Positions 25,334-33,789 of a DNA stretch of 64,000 nucleotides are shown here, in pieces. The stretch is from NCBI GenBank assembly GCA_045568635.1, contig JBJLAO010000003.1:124001-188000 (forward strand), given 5' to 3'. The notes beneath the pieces are model-generated. The model worked only from the letters and a program-made list of their open reading frames with translations, had not been told where the DNA came from and ran no database searches. The translations under genes were made by a program, and so were the position numbers. The stretch comes from MedAcidi-G1 sp000817085. GTDB lineage: Bacteria > Actinomycetota > Acidimicrobiia > Acidimicrobiales > MedAcidi-G1. How positions within the stretch are numbered: position 1 is the stretch's first letter; each line of letters begins with the position of its first letter.

Positions 25334-25945
25334 TTGAGTGGGGGGAAATCAGAAACTGAAAATATCGTTCGATGCAATTGGGTGGGTCAACATGAAGATT
25401 ATAAGGCCTACCACGATGACGAATGGGGTCGTCCAGTAATCGGCGATAGTGCCATATTTGAAAGAATCTGTCTTGAGGGATTTCAAGCTGGTTTGTCGTG
25501 GCTAACAATATTGCGAAAAAGAGAATCTTTTCGATCTGCTTTTGAAACTTTTGAACTTTCAAAAGTTGCCGACTTTGACCAGAAAAAAATCGAGTCTCTA
25601 ATGAATGACTCTCGAATAGTCCGCAACAGGGCAAAAATTTTATCCACTATAAACAACGCTCAGTGTGCTTTAGAAATGATTAACGAATATGGATCACTTG
25701 CAAATTTCCTTTGGTCTTTTGAACCCCCTTCAAAAAAGTACAAAAATGTGAGTGTTATTCCTTCTCAAACTGATGACTCAAAAAAGTTAAGTGCCGAACT
25801 GAAAAAAAAGGGTTGGAGTTTTGTTGGCCCCACAACCATGTACGCATTCATGCAAGCCGTGGGAATGGTAAACGACCACATAACAAGTTGTTGGGTTTTT
25901 GAAGCTGTAGAAAAAGAGAGACGAAAACTTTCTCGTCCGATTTAA
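25334..25945 (+). CDS. tag: DNA-3-methyladenine glycosylase I
   Basis: Base-excision repair enzyme that removes 3-methyladenine from alkylated DNA. The zinc site is recognisable: cysteine in RCNW, histidine in YHDDEWG, and histidine and cysteine in NDHITSCWVF. The helix-hairpin-helix core includes FERICLEGFQAGLSWLTILRKRESFR. At 203 aa it is of normal length, with about ten extra N-terminal residues. The only possible start in frame is TTG 25334, which has GGAG about 12 bases upstream inside the preceding gene. It converges with the polyprenyl synthase gene. Confidence 0.93.
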   Translation: MSGGKSETENIVRCNWVGQHEDYKAYHDDEWGRPVIGDSAIFERICLEGFQAGLSWLTILRKRESFRSAFETFELSKVADFDQKKIESLMNDSRIVRNRAKILSTINNAQCALEMINEYGSLANFLWSFEPPSKKYKNVSVIPSQTDDSKKLSAELKKKGWSFVGPTTMYAFMQAVGMVNDHITSCWVFEAVEKERRKLSRPI

Positions 25946-25953
25946 AACTGATG

Positions 25954-26964
25954 TTATGAGTCTCTGTTTACAACAAAGTTAGCGACCTCTTCCAATTCAC
26001 TAAATGTTTCTTCTCTAATATCTGCATTATTAAGAAATTCAGTTGCTCTTTTGAGATGCTTATCTGCTTCCTCAAGAGTAGCTTCACGCCCTCCCGCGTT
26101 TTCTATCAAAGAGGATGCATAGGAGACTTCTTCCTCACTGAGCTCGCCGGTTATGCTAAAAATTTCTGAAAGCTTTTCTGCTTCTGAACTATTAGCAGAG
26201 AGAACAATAGAAACCGGCATAGATTTCTTTCTTTCTCTCAGATCGTTACCGACTGGCTTACCTGTAACTTTTGGATCTCCCCAAATGCCGAGCACATCGT
26301 CTACTGCTTGATATGCAAGTCCTAATTCATATCCAAAAACTTCAAGAGAAGTGCAAGTATCTTCATTAGCCCCACTCAAAACTGCTCCCACCGAAGACGC
26401 ATAACCTAATAAGGCGCCAGTCTTAGCTGCTTCCATCTTTAAACATTCTTCGAAACTAACAGTCGGCAAATCATCAAAGGTCATATCTGAGGCTTGTCCA
26501 GAAATCATTGTTGTAGTCGCATCCACTAAACGCCTAGCAGCCTGCACGCGCTCTGGGGTGTCTTCTTCTAACAAAACTTGAAAGGCAAGAGTATGCAAAG
26601 CGTCACCTGCTATCAAAGCATCTTCGACAGTGAATGCAGTCCAAGCACTCGGCCGATGTCTGCGTTCTTTATCGCCATCAATAATGTCGTCATGAATCAA
26701 TGAAAAATTGTGAATCATCTCTACAGCAACCGCCCCTGGTATAGCCGTTTCAGGACTTCCGCCTACTGCCTCAGAAGAAAGAACTGCAAGCGCAGGGCGC
26801 AGACGTTTACCTGCATCTTTGGGGGTTTCAAATCCTTTAATTGTTTTCCAACCGAAGTGATATTCGATTACCGGTAACAAATCATCAGAAAGTTTTTTTA
26901 CCGAATTTATTAATTCAGGTTCAATTAACTTCATAACCCTGTTCAGAGCTTGCGGACTTTCCAT
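25954..26964 (-). CDS. Polyprenyl diphosphate synthase (trans-isoprenyl, FPP/GGPP type)
   Basis: Condenses isopentenyl diphosphate onto allylic diphosphates (336 aa). The first Asp-rich motif is DDIID at residues 92-96 in SLIHDDIIDGDKERRHR. The second reads DDVLG (222-226) in AYQAVDDVLGIWGDPKVTGK, with glycine where the classical DDxxD has its last Asp; this variant is common in actinobacterial homologues. Downstream NDLRERKKSMPVSIVL is also typical. Chain length cannot be predicted safely. It is the last gene of a minus-strand run with the omega-amidase (3-bp gap) but has no obvious functional link to it. Confidence 0.9.
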   Translation of the reverse strand: MESPQALNRVMKLIEPELINSVKKLSDDLLPVIEYHFGWKTIKGFETPKDAGKRLRPALAVLSSEAVGGSPETAIPGAVAVEMIHNFSLIHDDIIDGDKERRHRPSAWTAFTVEDALIAGDALHTLAFQVLLEEDTPERVQAARRLVDATTTMISGQASDMTFDDLPTVSFEECLKMEAAKTGALLGYASSVGAVLSGANEDTCTSLEVFGYELGLAYQAVDDVLGIWGDPKVTGKPVGNDLRERKKSMPVSIVLSANSSEAEKLSEIFSITGELSEEEVSYASSLIENAGGREATLEEADKHLKRATEFLNNADIREETFSELEEVANFVVNRDS

Positions 26965-26967
26965 TAC

Positions 26968-27732
26968 TTATTTACTTCGATCATTGATAAAGGGGAAAGT
27001 TTCCCTTACTTCCGAAACTCTTTCCGGCTCAATATCTGCTATCAATATTTCCTCATCCACTGAAGAAGCTTCTTTTAAAACTTCCCCCAAAGGATCAATA
27101 ATTGCTGAGTCTCCTTGATAGGACAAACCATCTCCTTCGCCAACTCTATTAACGCCAACTACATATGCCTGATTCTCAATGGCACGAGAACGAAGTAACG
27201 CCTTCCAGTGACCGCTTCTAGTCGAAGGCCAATTCGCGACCACTACGTACAGGTCAGTTTTTGGAGCTAAGTTCCAAAAAGCATCCGCAAATCTCAAGTC
27301 ATAACATACGAATAAACTTGTTCGCACTCCCATCAGATCTATTGTCACAAATTGACTACCCGCTCGATAATTTTCATGTTCACCGGCGAAAGTAAACGGG
27401 AAAACTTTGTCATATTCGTACGACTCTCCAGAAGGGCCTTTAACTAGAAAACGGTTTACAGGAAGTTCACCTTCTAGATCTTTTGTTGGAACAGAGGCAG
27501 CCATCCACAAATTGTTAGTCTTCGCTTGCTCGCTAAGAAAAGTTTCGCTTTCCCCTTCTGGTTTTTCTGCGATTTTGTCAGATGACATTGAGAATCCCGT
27601 TGAGTACATTTCAGAAAGAACTACTAACTCTGCACCGCAACTTGCCGCTTGAGCGACCATAGGAGTTAAACGCTCATGATTAGCAGAAGGACTTTCCCAG
27701 ATCACATCATGTTGTATGGCAGCTACCTTCAT
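26968..27732 (-). CDS. Carbon-nitrogen hydrolase, omega-amidase (Nit2-like)
   Basis: Nitrilase-superfamily amidase (254 aa) with the full catalytic triad: E41 in VLSEMYSTGFSM, K109 in YEYDKVFPF and C143 in LFVCYDLRFAD. Bacterial YafV/Nit2-type omega-amidases show this E-K-C set and the MYSTGFSM context. They deaminate alpha-ketoglutaramate or alpha-ketosuccinamate, the products of glutamine or asparagine transaminases. The aminotransferase gene lies 2 bp upstream on the same strand, which supports exactly this job. Cytoplasmic, without signal. Confidence 0.85.
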   Translation of the reverse strand: MKVAAIQHDVIWESPSANHERLTPMVAQAASCGAELVVLSEMYSTGFSMSSDKIAEKPEGESETFLSEQAKTNNLWMAASVPTKDLEGELPVNRFLVKGPSGESYEYDKVFPFTFAGEHENYRAGSQFVTIDLMGVRTSLFVCYDLRFADAFWNLAPKTDLYVVVANWPSTRSGHWKALLRSRAIENQAYVVGVNRVGEGDGLSYQGDSAIIDPLGEVLKEASSVDEEILIADIEPERVSEVRETFPFINDRSK

Positions 27733-27734
27733 TT

Positions 27735-28904
27735 TTAAGCCTTTAAAGAGAGAAGTTTTTCAACTGCATGATCCAAGACCTCAGGTCTCTTGCAATATGC
27801 AAATCGTACGAGTGGTTTTCCTATGTTCTTGTTGTCATAAAAAACCTCATTAGGTACCGCAACTACCCCACAACGATTGGGCAAATCCCAGCAAAATTCA
27901 ATACCGTCTTCATCTCCTAAAGGTCTTATATCAACCGTTGCGTAATATGTTCCAGATGGCCTAAAAACTTCAAATCCGGCTTTTTCTAAGCCTTCACATA
28001 GAATGTCTCGCTTGTTTGCCATATCAAGTGCAAGATTAATATAGTAACTTTCGTCCAACTTTAAGGCTTCTGCAATTGCATGTTGAAAAGGAGCCCCATT
28101 TACATAAGTCAGAAATTGTTTTGCGATTCGAACTGCAGATAAAAGTTCGGAGGGACCGTGAGCCCAGCCGATTTTCCAACCAGTAAAGCCGAAAGTTTTC
28201 GCTGCTGAAGAAATTGTAAGAGTTCGTTCACTCATACCTGGAAAAGTCGAAATAGGTATGTGAGATTGCCCGTCAAAAACTAAATGTTCATAAACTTCAT
28301 CGGTGATTACTAGGAGATCTTTCTCGATAGCTAGTTTTGCTATTTGAGAGAGTTCTTGTTGATTGAATACTTTTCCTGTTGGATTATGCGGAGAGTTTAG
28401 AAGGATCAATCTTGTATTTGAGTTAACTTTTGACGCAAGCTCTTCGTAGTCGAATGAATAATCTGGAGTTTTGAGAGTCACTACACGACGTTTACCACCG
28501 GCCATAGCAATAGCCGCAGCGTAAACATCGAAATAGGGTTCAAAAGTAATCACTTCCTGCCCTGGTTCCACCAAAGCTATTAAAGACGCTGCTAAGGCTT
28601 CTGAAGCTCCAGCAGTAATCAGTACTTGAGTCTCTGGATCAACTTCAATTCCATAAAACCTCTCTTGATGTTCTGAAACAGCAACGCGTAAAGATTCAAT
28701 TCCTAACCCAGGTGGATACTGATTATGACCATCTCTAATTGCTTTAATTGCAGCTTCTGCTACCTGATTAGGTCCGTCAGTATCAGGGAAACCTTGTCCC
28801 AGATTTATTGAATCTGTTCGCGCAGCTAAAGCTGACATCTCTGCAAAAATAGTTGTTCCAAAGTCTTGCAATCTTTCTGCCAGGTATGGATTTTTTGCAG
28901 TCAT
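27735..28904 (-). CDS. PLP-dependent aminotransferase (glutamine/methionine/kynurenine transaminase type)
   Basis: Class I aminotransferase (389 aa) with the PLP lysine K236 in ISSAAKTFGFTGWKIGW, the SPHNPTGKVF motif near 171-180, and the N-terminal INLGQGFPDTDGP. This pattern matches glutamine transaminase K/kynurenine aminotransferase and MtnE-like enzymes that use glutamine to aminate 2-oxo acids such as 2-oxo-4-methylthiobutyrate. Its partner 2 bp downstream is an omega-amidase, which would remove the resulting alpha-ketoglutaramate and make the transamination irreversible. Kynurenine as a second substrate is possible, since a kynureninase gene lies 5 kb away. Confidence 0.87.
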   Translation of the reverse strand: MTAKNPYLAERLQDFGTTIFAEMSALAARTDSINLGQGFPDTDGPNQVAEAAIKAIRDGHNQYPPGLGIESLRVAVSEHQERFYGIEVDPETQVLITAGASEALAASLIALVEPGQEVITFEPYFDVYAAAIAMAGGKRRVVTLKTPDYSFDYEELASKVNSNTRLILLNSPHNPTGKVFNQQELSQIAKLAIEKDLLVITDEVYEHLVFDGQSHIPISTFPGMSERTLTISSAAKTFGFTGWKIGWAHGPSELLSAVRIAKQFLTYVNGAPFQHAIAEALKLDESYYINLALDMANKRDILCEGLEKAGFEVFRPSGTYYATVDIRPLGDEDGIEFCWDLPNRCGVVAVPNEVFYDNKNIGKPLVRFAYCKRPEVLDHAVEKLLSLKA

Positions 28905-28920
28905 TACTTTTTAAACCAGT

Positions 28921-31227
28921 TCAAGCTCTTACCTCTGATTTATCTGAAATAGCGGCCCAAATCTTCTGGGGTGTTAAAGGCATATCTAGATGATCAATAC
29001 CAAGATACGAGATTGCGTCTATCACAGCGTTTTGCGTTGCCGCAGTTGAACCAATAGTTCCAGATTCTCCTATACCTTTTGCTCCTATGGAATTCAGCGG
29101 GGTGGGGGTTTCCATTGATATGCGATCAAAACTCGGGACCTCCATAGCTGATATAGCCGTGTAATCCATCAAATTGGCTGTTTGGGGATTTCCATCATTA
29201 TCGTATAAAACTTCCTCTAAAAGAGCTTGAGCTACCCCTTGCGCTAAACCTCCATGAACTTGACCTGTTGCTAATAAAGGATTGACTATTTTCCCAGCAT
29301 CATCAACTGCTACGATCCTCTTTATTTTTGCTTCGCCGGTTTCAATATCTACTTCTGCTATAACAATGTGGGCACCAAATGGGAATGTTGCGCCTTCCTG
29401 TAAGAAATCGGACTTGCCTATTAATTGCTTTTGATCTGCTTTAGGACTTGAAGCTAATTCGCCCCATGAAACTGACACTGCTGGTGTTCCGACTACATGA
29501 AAGTTGCCAGATTCTTTGTTGAGAACAATGTCTTCCTCTGATGCTTCTAAAAGATCTGCTACAACTTTACGAGCAGCGTCAACCAGTTTTTCGGACGCGT
29601 CAGCCATGGAAGATCCTGATACCTGAACCGATCTTGAACCCCCAGTCATCTCACCAGATGGAACCACGTCAGTATCGCCATAAATTACCTCTACTTTTTC
29701 CATAGGCACACCAAGGCGATCAGCAACAAGCATTGCCCACGTGGTTACATGCCCTGTTCCAATTGGAGTACTTCCCGTTGTAGCTCGAAAAGTGCCGTCA
29801 TCTTTAAGTTCAACTAAACCAAATTCACTGCCGCCGCCGCCAGCGGTAACTTCTACGTACGTAGAAATACCAATTCCCAACTGCAATCTTTCATTTTCTT
29901 CGCGTCTGCGACTTTGTTCGTTTCTAAGAGCTTCGTAATCAATAGCCCCAAGAGCCTCGTCTAAAGCTTTTTCATAATCACCTGAGTCGTAAACAGTTCC
30001 TGTTGAGTTTTTAAACGGGAATTCATCGGGACTGGGGAAATTTAACCTTCGTACTTCGGCTGGATCCATCGCTATTTCTCTTGCAAATAAATCTACGGTT
30101 CTTTCAATCACTGAAGTAGCTTCCGGGCGTCCCGCTCCTCGATATGCGCAAACTGGAGCTGTTGTCGTAGCAACAGAACGTGAAGAGAATTCAACATTAG
30201 GAATTCTGTACACCCCGCTTGCCATCATTAGGGTGGATCCAGGTAGAACGGCTCCCCATTTCGGATAAGCACCACTGTCTTGAATCACTTCGAGGCTGTA
30301 ATGAGTAATTTCACCGTTAAGACTTCCGCCCATTTTAACTTTTTGCTTTTGCGCTCTTCCATGTGCAAAACCAGTTAAATTTTCTGTTCTACTTTCCATC
30401 CAACGAACAGGTTTTTCGTGCATTCGAGATAAATGGGCGATAATTATTTCCTCTTCTGAGGCAAGTCCTTTAGCTCCAAAACCTCCTCCTATGTCAGTAA
30501 TAATTACCCTTACATCTTTTATTTCCATTTCAAGTGCTTGAGCAACTGAATCTCGATAGTCATGGGCTCCTTGATTACTAGCCCAGCATGTGAGTCGACC
30601 ATTTTCAAAAGATGCAAGTGTGACTCTCGGTTCGATCGAAACGGCTGCGACTTTAGAGTTAATGATTTCCGCTTCTACAACAACTTCGCAATCAGAAAAA
30701 TCTATTGGTTTTCTTCTGGGTATCTCTGTAACTATGTTGCTGTCTAAATTTGGGAAAAGTAAAACTTCACCGGCGACTGCTTCTTCAAGATCTACCAATG
30801 CTGATAAAGGTTCTATATCTACCCAAATGTTCTCAGCAGCATCTGCTGCTAAATACTCGTTTTCTGCCAGAACTACCGCTACTGGTTCTCCAACGAAACG
30901 TACTTTCTCACGGGCAAGATACGGTCTTGTCATCTCGGCCTCATAAGCATTTAATATGACGGCCCTATCCGCCAAATCAAGATTCTCAGCGGTGTAAATC
31001 GCAAAAACTCCAGGCATCTTCTCTGCTTCACTTGTTTCCACTGAAATTATTTCACCGTGCGAAACATTTGATCTTACAAAATGTGCGTGTAAAGCACCTT
31101 CCATTGGAACGTTTGCTACATATCCACCTTTACCTTTTAGAAGATTAAGATCTTCTCGACGCGGCACAGCATTCCCCAGTAAAGACGTTCCCCCAGTTCC
31201 GTATTCATCTGACCCGTTGCTACTCAT
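28921..31227 (-). CDS. Molybdenum hydroxylase large subunit (xanthine dehydrogenase/CoxL form II family)
   Basis: Molybdopterin-cytosine-dinucleotide-type catalytic subunit (768 aa) that hydroxylates or oxidises a carbon centre using water. Family motifs run from RREDLNLLKGKGGYVANV at the N-terminus, through DIGGGFGAKGL and APVCAYRGAGRPEA, to the catalytic glutamate loop GAKGIGESGTIG. The active-site loop is AYRGAGR, as in form II CoxL-like proteins. It is not the AYxCSFR loop of true CO dehydrogenase, so CO is unlikely to be the substrate. Neither the 2Fe-2S nor the FAD subunit gene is nearby. Its stop is separated by 16 bp from the aminotransferase; its ATG overlaps the upstream ACAD stop. 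Confidence 0.9.
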   Translation of the reverse strand: MSSNGSDEYGTGGTSLLGNAVPRREDLNLLKGKGGYVANVPMEGALHAHFVRSNVSHGEIISVETSEAEKMPGVFAIYTAENLDLADRAVILNAYEAEMTRPYLAREKVRFVGEPVAVVLAENEYLAADAAENIWVDIEPLSALVDLEEAVAGEVLLFPNLDSNIVTEIPRRKPIDFSDCEVVVEAEIINSKVAAVSIEPRVTLASFENGRLTCWASNQGAHDYRDSVAQALEMEIKDVRVIITDIGGGFGAKGLASEEEIIIAHLSRMHEKPVRWMESRTENLTGFAHGRAQKQKVKMGGSLNGEITHYSLEVIQDSGAYPKWGAVLPGSTLMMASGVYRIPNVEFSSRSVATTTAPVCAYRGAGRPEATSVIERTVDLFAREIAMDPAEVRRLNFPSPDEFPFKNSTGTVYDSGDYEKALDEALGAIDYEALRNEQSRRREENERLQLGIGISTYVEVTAGGGGSEFGLVELKDDGTFRATTGSTPIGTGHVTTWAMLVADRLGVPMEKVEVIYGDTDVVPSGEMTGGSRSVQVSGSSMADASEKLVDAARKVVADLLEASEEDIVLNKESGNFHVVGTPAVSVSWGELASSPKADQKQLIGKSDFLQEGATFPFGAHIVIAEVDIETGEAKIKRIVAVDDAGKIVNPLLATGQVHGGLAQGVAQALLEEVLYDNDGNPQTANLMDYTAISAMEVPSFDRISMETPTPLNSIGAKGIGESGTIGSTAATQNAVIDAISYLGIDHLDMPLTPQKIWAAISDKSEVRA

Positions 31228-32381
31228 TCAGCCGGGTACCTTTCTAGAAGTTTCCTAGCAATTACCATTTTCTGAATCTCACTTGTCCCTTCTCCAATAA
31301 TCATTAACGGGGTGTCGCGCAAGTAACGCTCCACTGGAAACTCAGTTGTATATCCATTACCGCCATGAATCCTCATGGAAGACATAGCAATCTCAAAAGC
31401 TGCTTCGGAAGCAAAAAACTTCGCCATCCCTGCTTCCATATCAACCCTCTCTCCGGCATCTGCACGTCTTGCCGCATCAAAAGTCATCAAACGGGATGCT
31501 TGAAGCTTTGTTGCCATTTCAGCCAGCATGAATTGAACAGCTTGATGCTCAAAAATTGGTCGGCCAAAGGTTTCGCGCTGTTGAGCGTATTTCATTGCTG
31601 AATCAAAAGCCGCTTGTGCTACTCCTACAGCCCTTGCAGCTATGTTTATTCGCCCCAACTCCAAAGCAGAGAGTGCATACTTTCTACCGTTTCCTATTCC
31701 GTCTTCGCCCCCTAATACATTCGCAGAAGGAACCCTATGATCCACGTACGACATTTCAACTGTTTCTAATCCTCGGTATCCAAGTTTGTCTATTTTTTTT
31801 GAAACTTTAATTCCCTCAAAATTTTCACCGGGTTCTTTTTCAACTAAAAAACAAGTAATTCGATCGTCCGGAGTTCTCGCTAAAAGCATTACTAAAGATG
31901 AGCGCGTTCCGTTCGTAACCCACATTTTTGTTCCATTAATTACCCACTCATCTCCATCTTTTTCAGCCTTGCAACGAAGCGCTCCTGTATCGCTACCGGC
32001 GTCAGGTTCTGATAAAGAAAACGCAGCTCGAAAAGAACCGTCACACATCCGAGGCAAGAACTTTTCTTTTTGCTCTTCCGTTCCGTATCTGTCAATCATG
32101 GTCACACCTATTTTGTGTGTATTCAAGATTCCAGCTAACGACATGAAGCCACGTGATAGTTCTTCAACTATTCGGGCGTAAGTTGTGATATCTATTCCAA
32201 GTCCACCGTACTTTTCATCGATTGTGGATCCGAAAAGTCCAAAATCGCACATCTGTTCAAACATTTCTTGAGGAAACTCATCATTGAGTTCGAATTCCGC
32301 AACATTTGGGATCACATCGCGATCAACCCAGTCCTTTATCGTCGAAACAAGTTCATCAGCTAGTGCTTGATCTGTAGCCAT
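31224..32381 (-). CDS. Acyl-CoA dehydrogenase
   Basis: FAD enzyme (385 aa) introducing a 2,3-double bond into an acyl-CoA and passing electrons to ETF. The middle domain shows AFSLSEPDAGSDTGALRCKA and MWVTNGTRSSLVML. The C-terminal domain has RETFGRPIFEHQAVQFMLAEMA and the catalytic glutamate in MIIGEGTSEIQK. It overlaps the molybdenum hydroxylase gene by 4 bp (ATGA), so the two are translationally coupled. That raises the chance that both act on the same CoA-linked substrate. Electrons would go to the etfAB products encoded at 60.5-62.3 kb. Confidence 0.93.
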   Translation of the reverse strand: MATDQALADELVSTIKDWVDRDVIPNVAEFELNDEFPQEMFEQMCDFGLFGSTIDEKYGGLGIDITTYARIVEELSRGFMSLAGILNTHKIGVTMIDRYGTEEQKEKFLPRMCDGSFRAAFSLSEPDAGSDTGALRCKAEKDGDEWVINGTKMWVTNGTRSSLVMLLARTPDDRITCFLVEKEPGENFEGIKVSKKIDKLGYRGLETVEMSYVDHRVPSANVLGGEDGIGNGRKYALSALELGRINIAARAVGVAQAAFDSAMKYAQQRETFGRPIFEHQAVQFMLAEMATKLQASRLMTFDAARRADAGERVDMEAGMAKFFASEAAFEIAMSSMRIHGGNGYTTEFPVERYLRDTPLMIIGEGTSEIQKMVIARKLLERYPAE

Positions 32382-32548
32382 CTTTTCTCACTCTTCTACA
32401 CTTAAAGGGTTTTATCACTTAAATTATTTTTTTTCTTATTTTGATCGTATCGTCAGGTAACTTTTCTGGCAGTTCTATTTGTCTTATGATTACATCTAAT
32501 AGGAAATAACCCAAAAATGGCGATACGGTCGAAGTAGATCTACTTAAC

Positions 32549-32553
32549 AGGAG
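32549..32553 (+). promoter_or_regulatory. Ribosome binding site for a GTG start (amidohydrolase)
   Basis: AGGAG five bases upstream of the GTG at 32559. The rest of the 177-bp spacer (32382-32558) separating this gene from the divergent ACAD is A/T-rich; I see no RNA gene or confident promoter in it. Confidence 0.7.
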
Positions 32554-32558
32554 CTTAG

Positions 32559-33770
32559 GTGACAAAGATTCCTCGAATAATTTCAGTTGATGATCATGTG
32601 GTCGAGCCGCCAGATCTTTGGACTAGTCGCTTACCTTCAAAATATGCAGATAGATGCCCACGTGTTGAACGTGATTCTGCAGTGTTCAACTTTGAAGGTG
32701 GTGTTTTCTCTTATGAAAAGGGAGTTAAAAATGGCTCTCCATGCGATTGGTGGTTATATGACGATTTGATATATCCGTTTCCTAAACTTTCCGCTGCGGT
32801 GGGTTTTGAAAATCTTGATGTTGAGCCAGTTACTTTCGATGAAATTAGGCCAGGTAGTTGGAAGCAGGCTGACAGACTCGCTGATATGGATGCAAACCAC
32901 GTTGACGTTTCAATATGTTTTCCAAATGTCCTTCCGCGGTTTTGCGGTCAAACTTTTCTTGAGCGAGAAGATAAAGACCTAGCTTTACTTTGCGTAAAGG
33001 CTTATAACGACTGGATGATAGATGAGTGGTGCGAAGGTGAAGGAAAAGGTCGTCTGATACCGCTTACCCTTATACCACTCTGGGACCCAGTCGCCGCCGC
33101 CGAAGAAGTTCATAGATGTGCAAATAAGGGATCTTTTGCTGTTGCATTTTCAGAAAATCCTTACCATCTAGGTTTACCATCTGTACACGACGCTGATCAT
33201 TTTTGGGATCCTTTCTTCACTGCATGCCAAGAAACTGAAACTGTAATTTGCATGCACATAGGATCTTCTTCAAAAATGCCGTCGACTTCTCCAGATGCTC
33301 CTTTTTCAGTTTCTTCAACAATTACTTTCGCAAATGCAATGGGATCGATGTGCGACTACATACTTTCAGGAATTTTTGTTCGCTTCCCTGAACTTCGGAT
33401 TGCGTACGCAGAAGGACAAGTTGGGTGGATGCCTTATGTCATTGAACGAATGGACAAAATTTGGGAAGAAAGAGGAGATGCTAGTTTTGGAATAGATCTT
33501 CCAAATCCACCTAGTTCTTATATAAATAACCACATTTGGGGTTGTATTTTCGACGATGAGATCGGTTTAAAGAATCGGGACATAATTGGAATGAACCAAA
33601 TCTGTTTTGAAGTCGACTTCCCTCATGCGGATACAACTTTTCCAAATACGTTGAAAGTGGCAACAAAAATTTGTGAAGAAGCAGGACTCTCGGAGGATGA
33701 AATATACCGGCTTATGCGGGGTAACGCTATTGACTGCTTCGGACTTGAACGTTTTGGGATAACAGTTTAA
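32559..33770 (+). CDS. Metal-dependent amidohydrolase, amidohydrolase-2 (ACMSD-like) family
   Basis: TIM-barrel hydrolase/decarboxylase (403 aa) of the PF04909 type. The N-terminal metal motif is modified: ISVDDHVVEPPDLW, a VDDHxxEP variant common in actinobacterial members. Later residues include MHIGSSSKMPSTSPDAP, AYAEGQVGWMPYVIERMD and a final FEVDFPHADTTFPN with the conserved Asp. It starts at GTG 32559, five bases after AGGAG. Substrates of this subfamily are mostly unknown; some members are decarboxylases of aromatic-breakdown intermediates. Its convergent neighbour is a kynureninase, which is compatible with that but is no proof. Confidence 0.85.
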   Translation: MTKIPRIISVDDHVVEPPDLWTSRLPSKYADRCPRVERDSAVFNFEGGVFSYEKGVKNGSPCDWWLYDDLIYPFPKLSAAVGFENLDVEPVTFDEIRPGSWKQADRLADMDANHVDVSICFPNVLPRFCGQTFLEREDKDLALLCVKAYNDWMIDEWCEGEGKGRLIPLTLIPLWDPVAAAEEVHRCANKGSFAVAFSENPYHLGLPSVHDADHFWDPFFTACQETETVICMHIGSSSKMPSTSPDAPFSVSSTITFANAMGSMCDYILSGIFVRFPELRIAYAEGQVGWMPYVIERMDKIWEERGDASFGIDLPNPPSSYINNHIWGCIFDDEIGLKNRDIIGMNQICFEVDFPHADTTFPNTLKVATKICEEAGLSEDEIYRLMRGNAIDCFGLERFGITV

Positions 33771-33789
33771 ATAGAACTCTCAGTTCGAG

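Noticed and set aside
28921..31227. Aerobic carbon monoxide dehydrogenase (CoxL form I)
   Set aside because: The active-site loop is AYRGAGR rather than the Cys-bearing AYxCSFR loop, and coxM/coxS are absent.
32382..32558. 177-bp spacer checked for a tRNA or small RNA
   Set aside because: A/T-rich with no cloverleaf, no strong hairpin and no convincing promoter pair; only the ribosome site before 32559 is supported.
33774..33786. GAACT-CTC-AGTTC hairpin between convergent genes as a terminator
   Set aside because: Five-bp stem with a three-base loop and no U-run; too weak.
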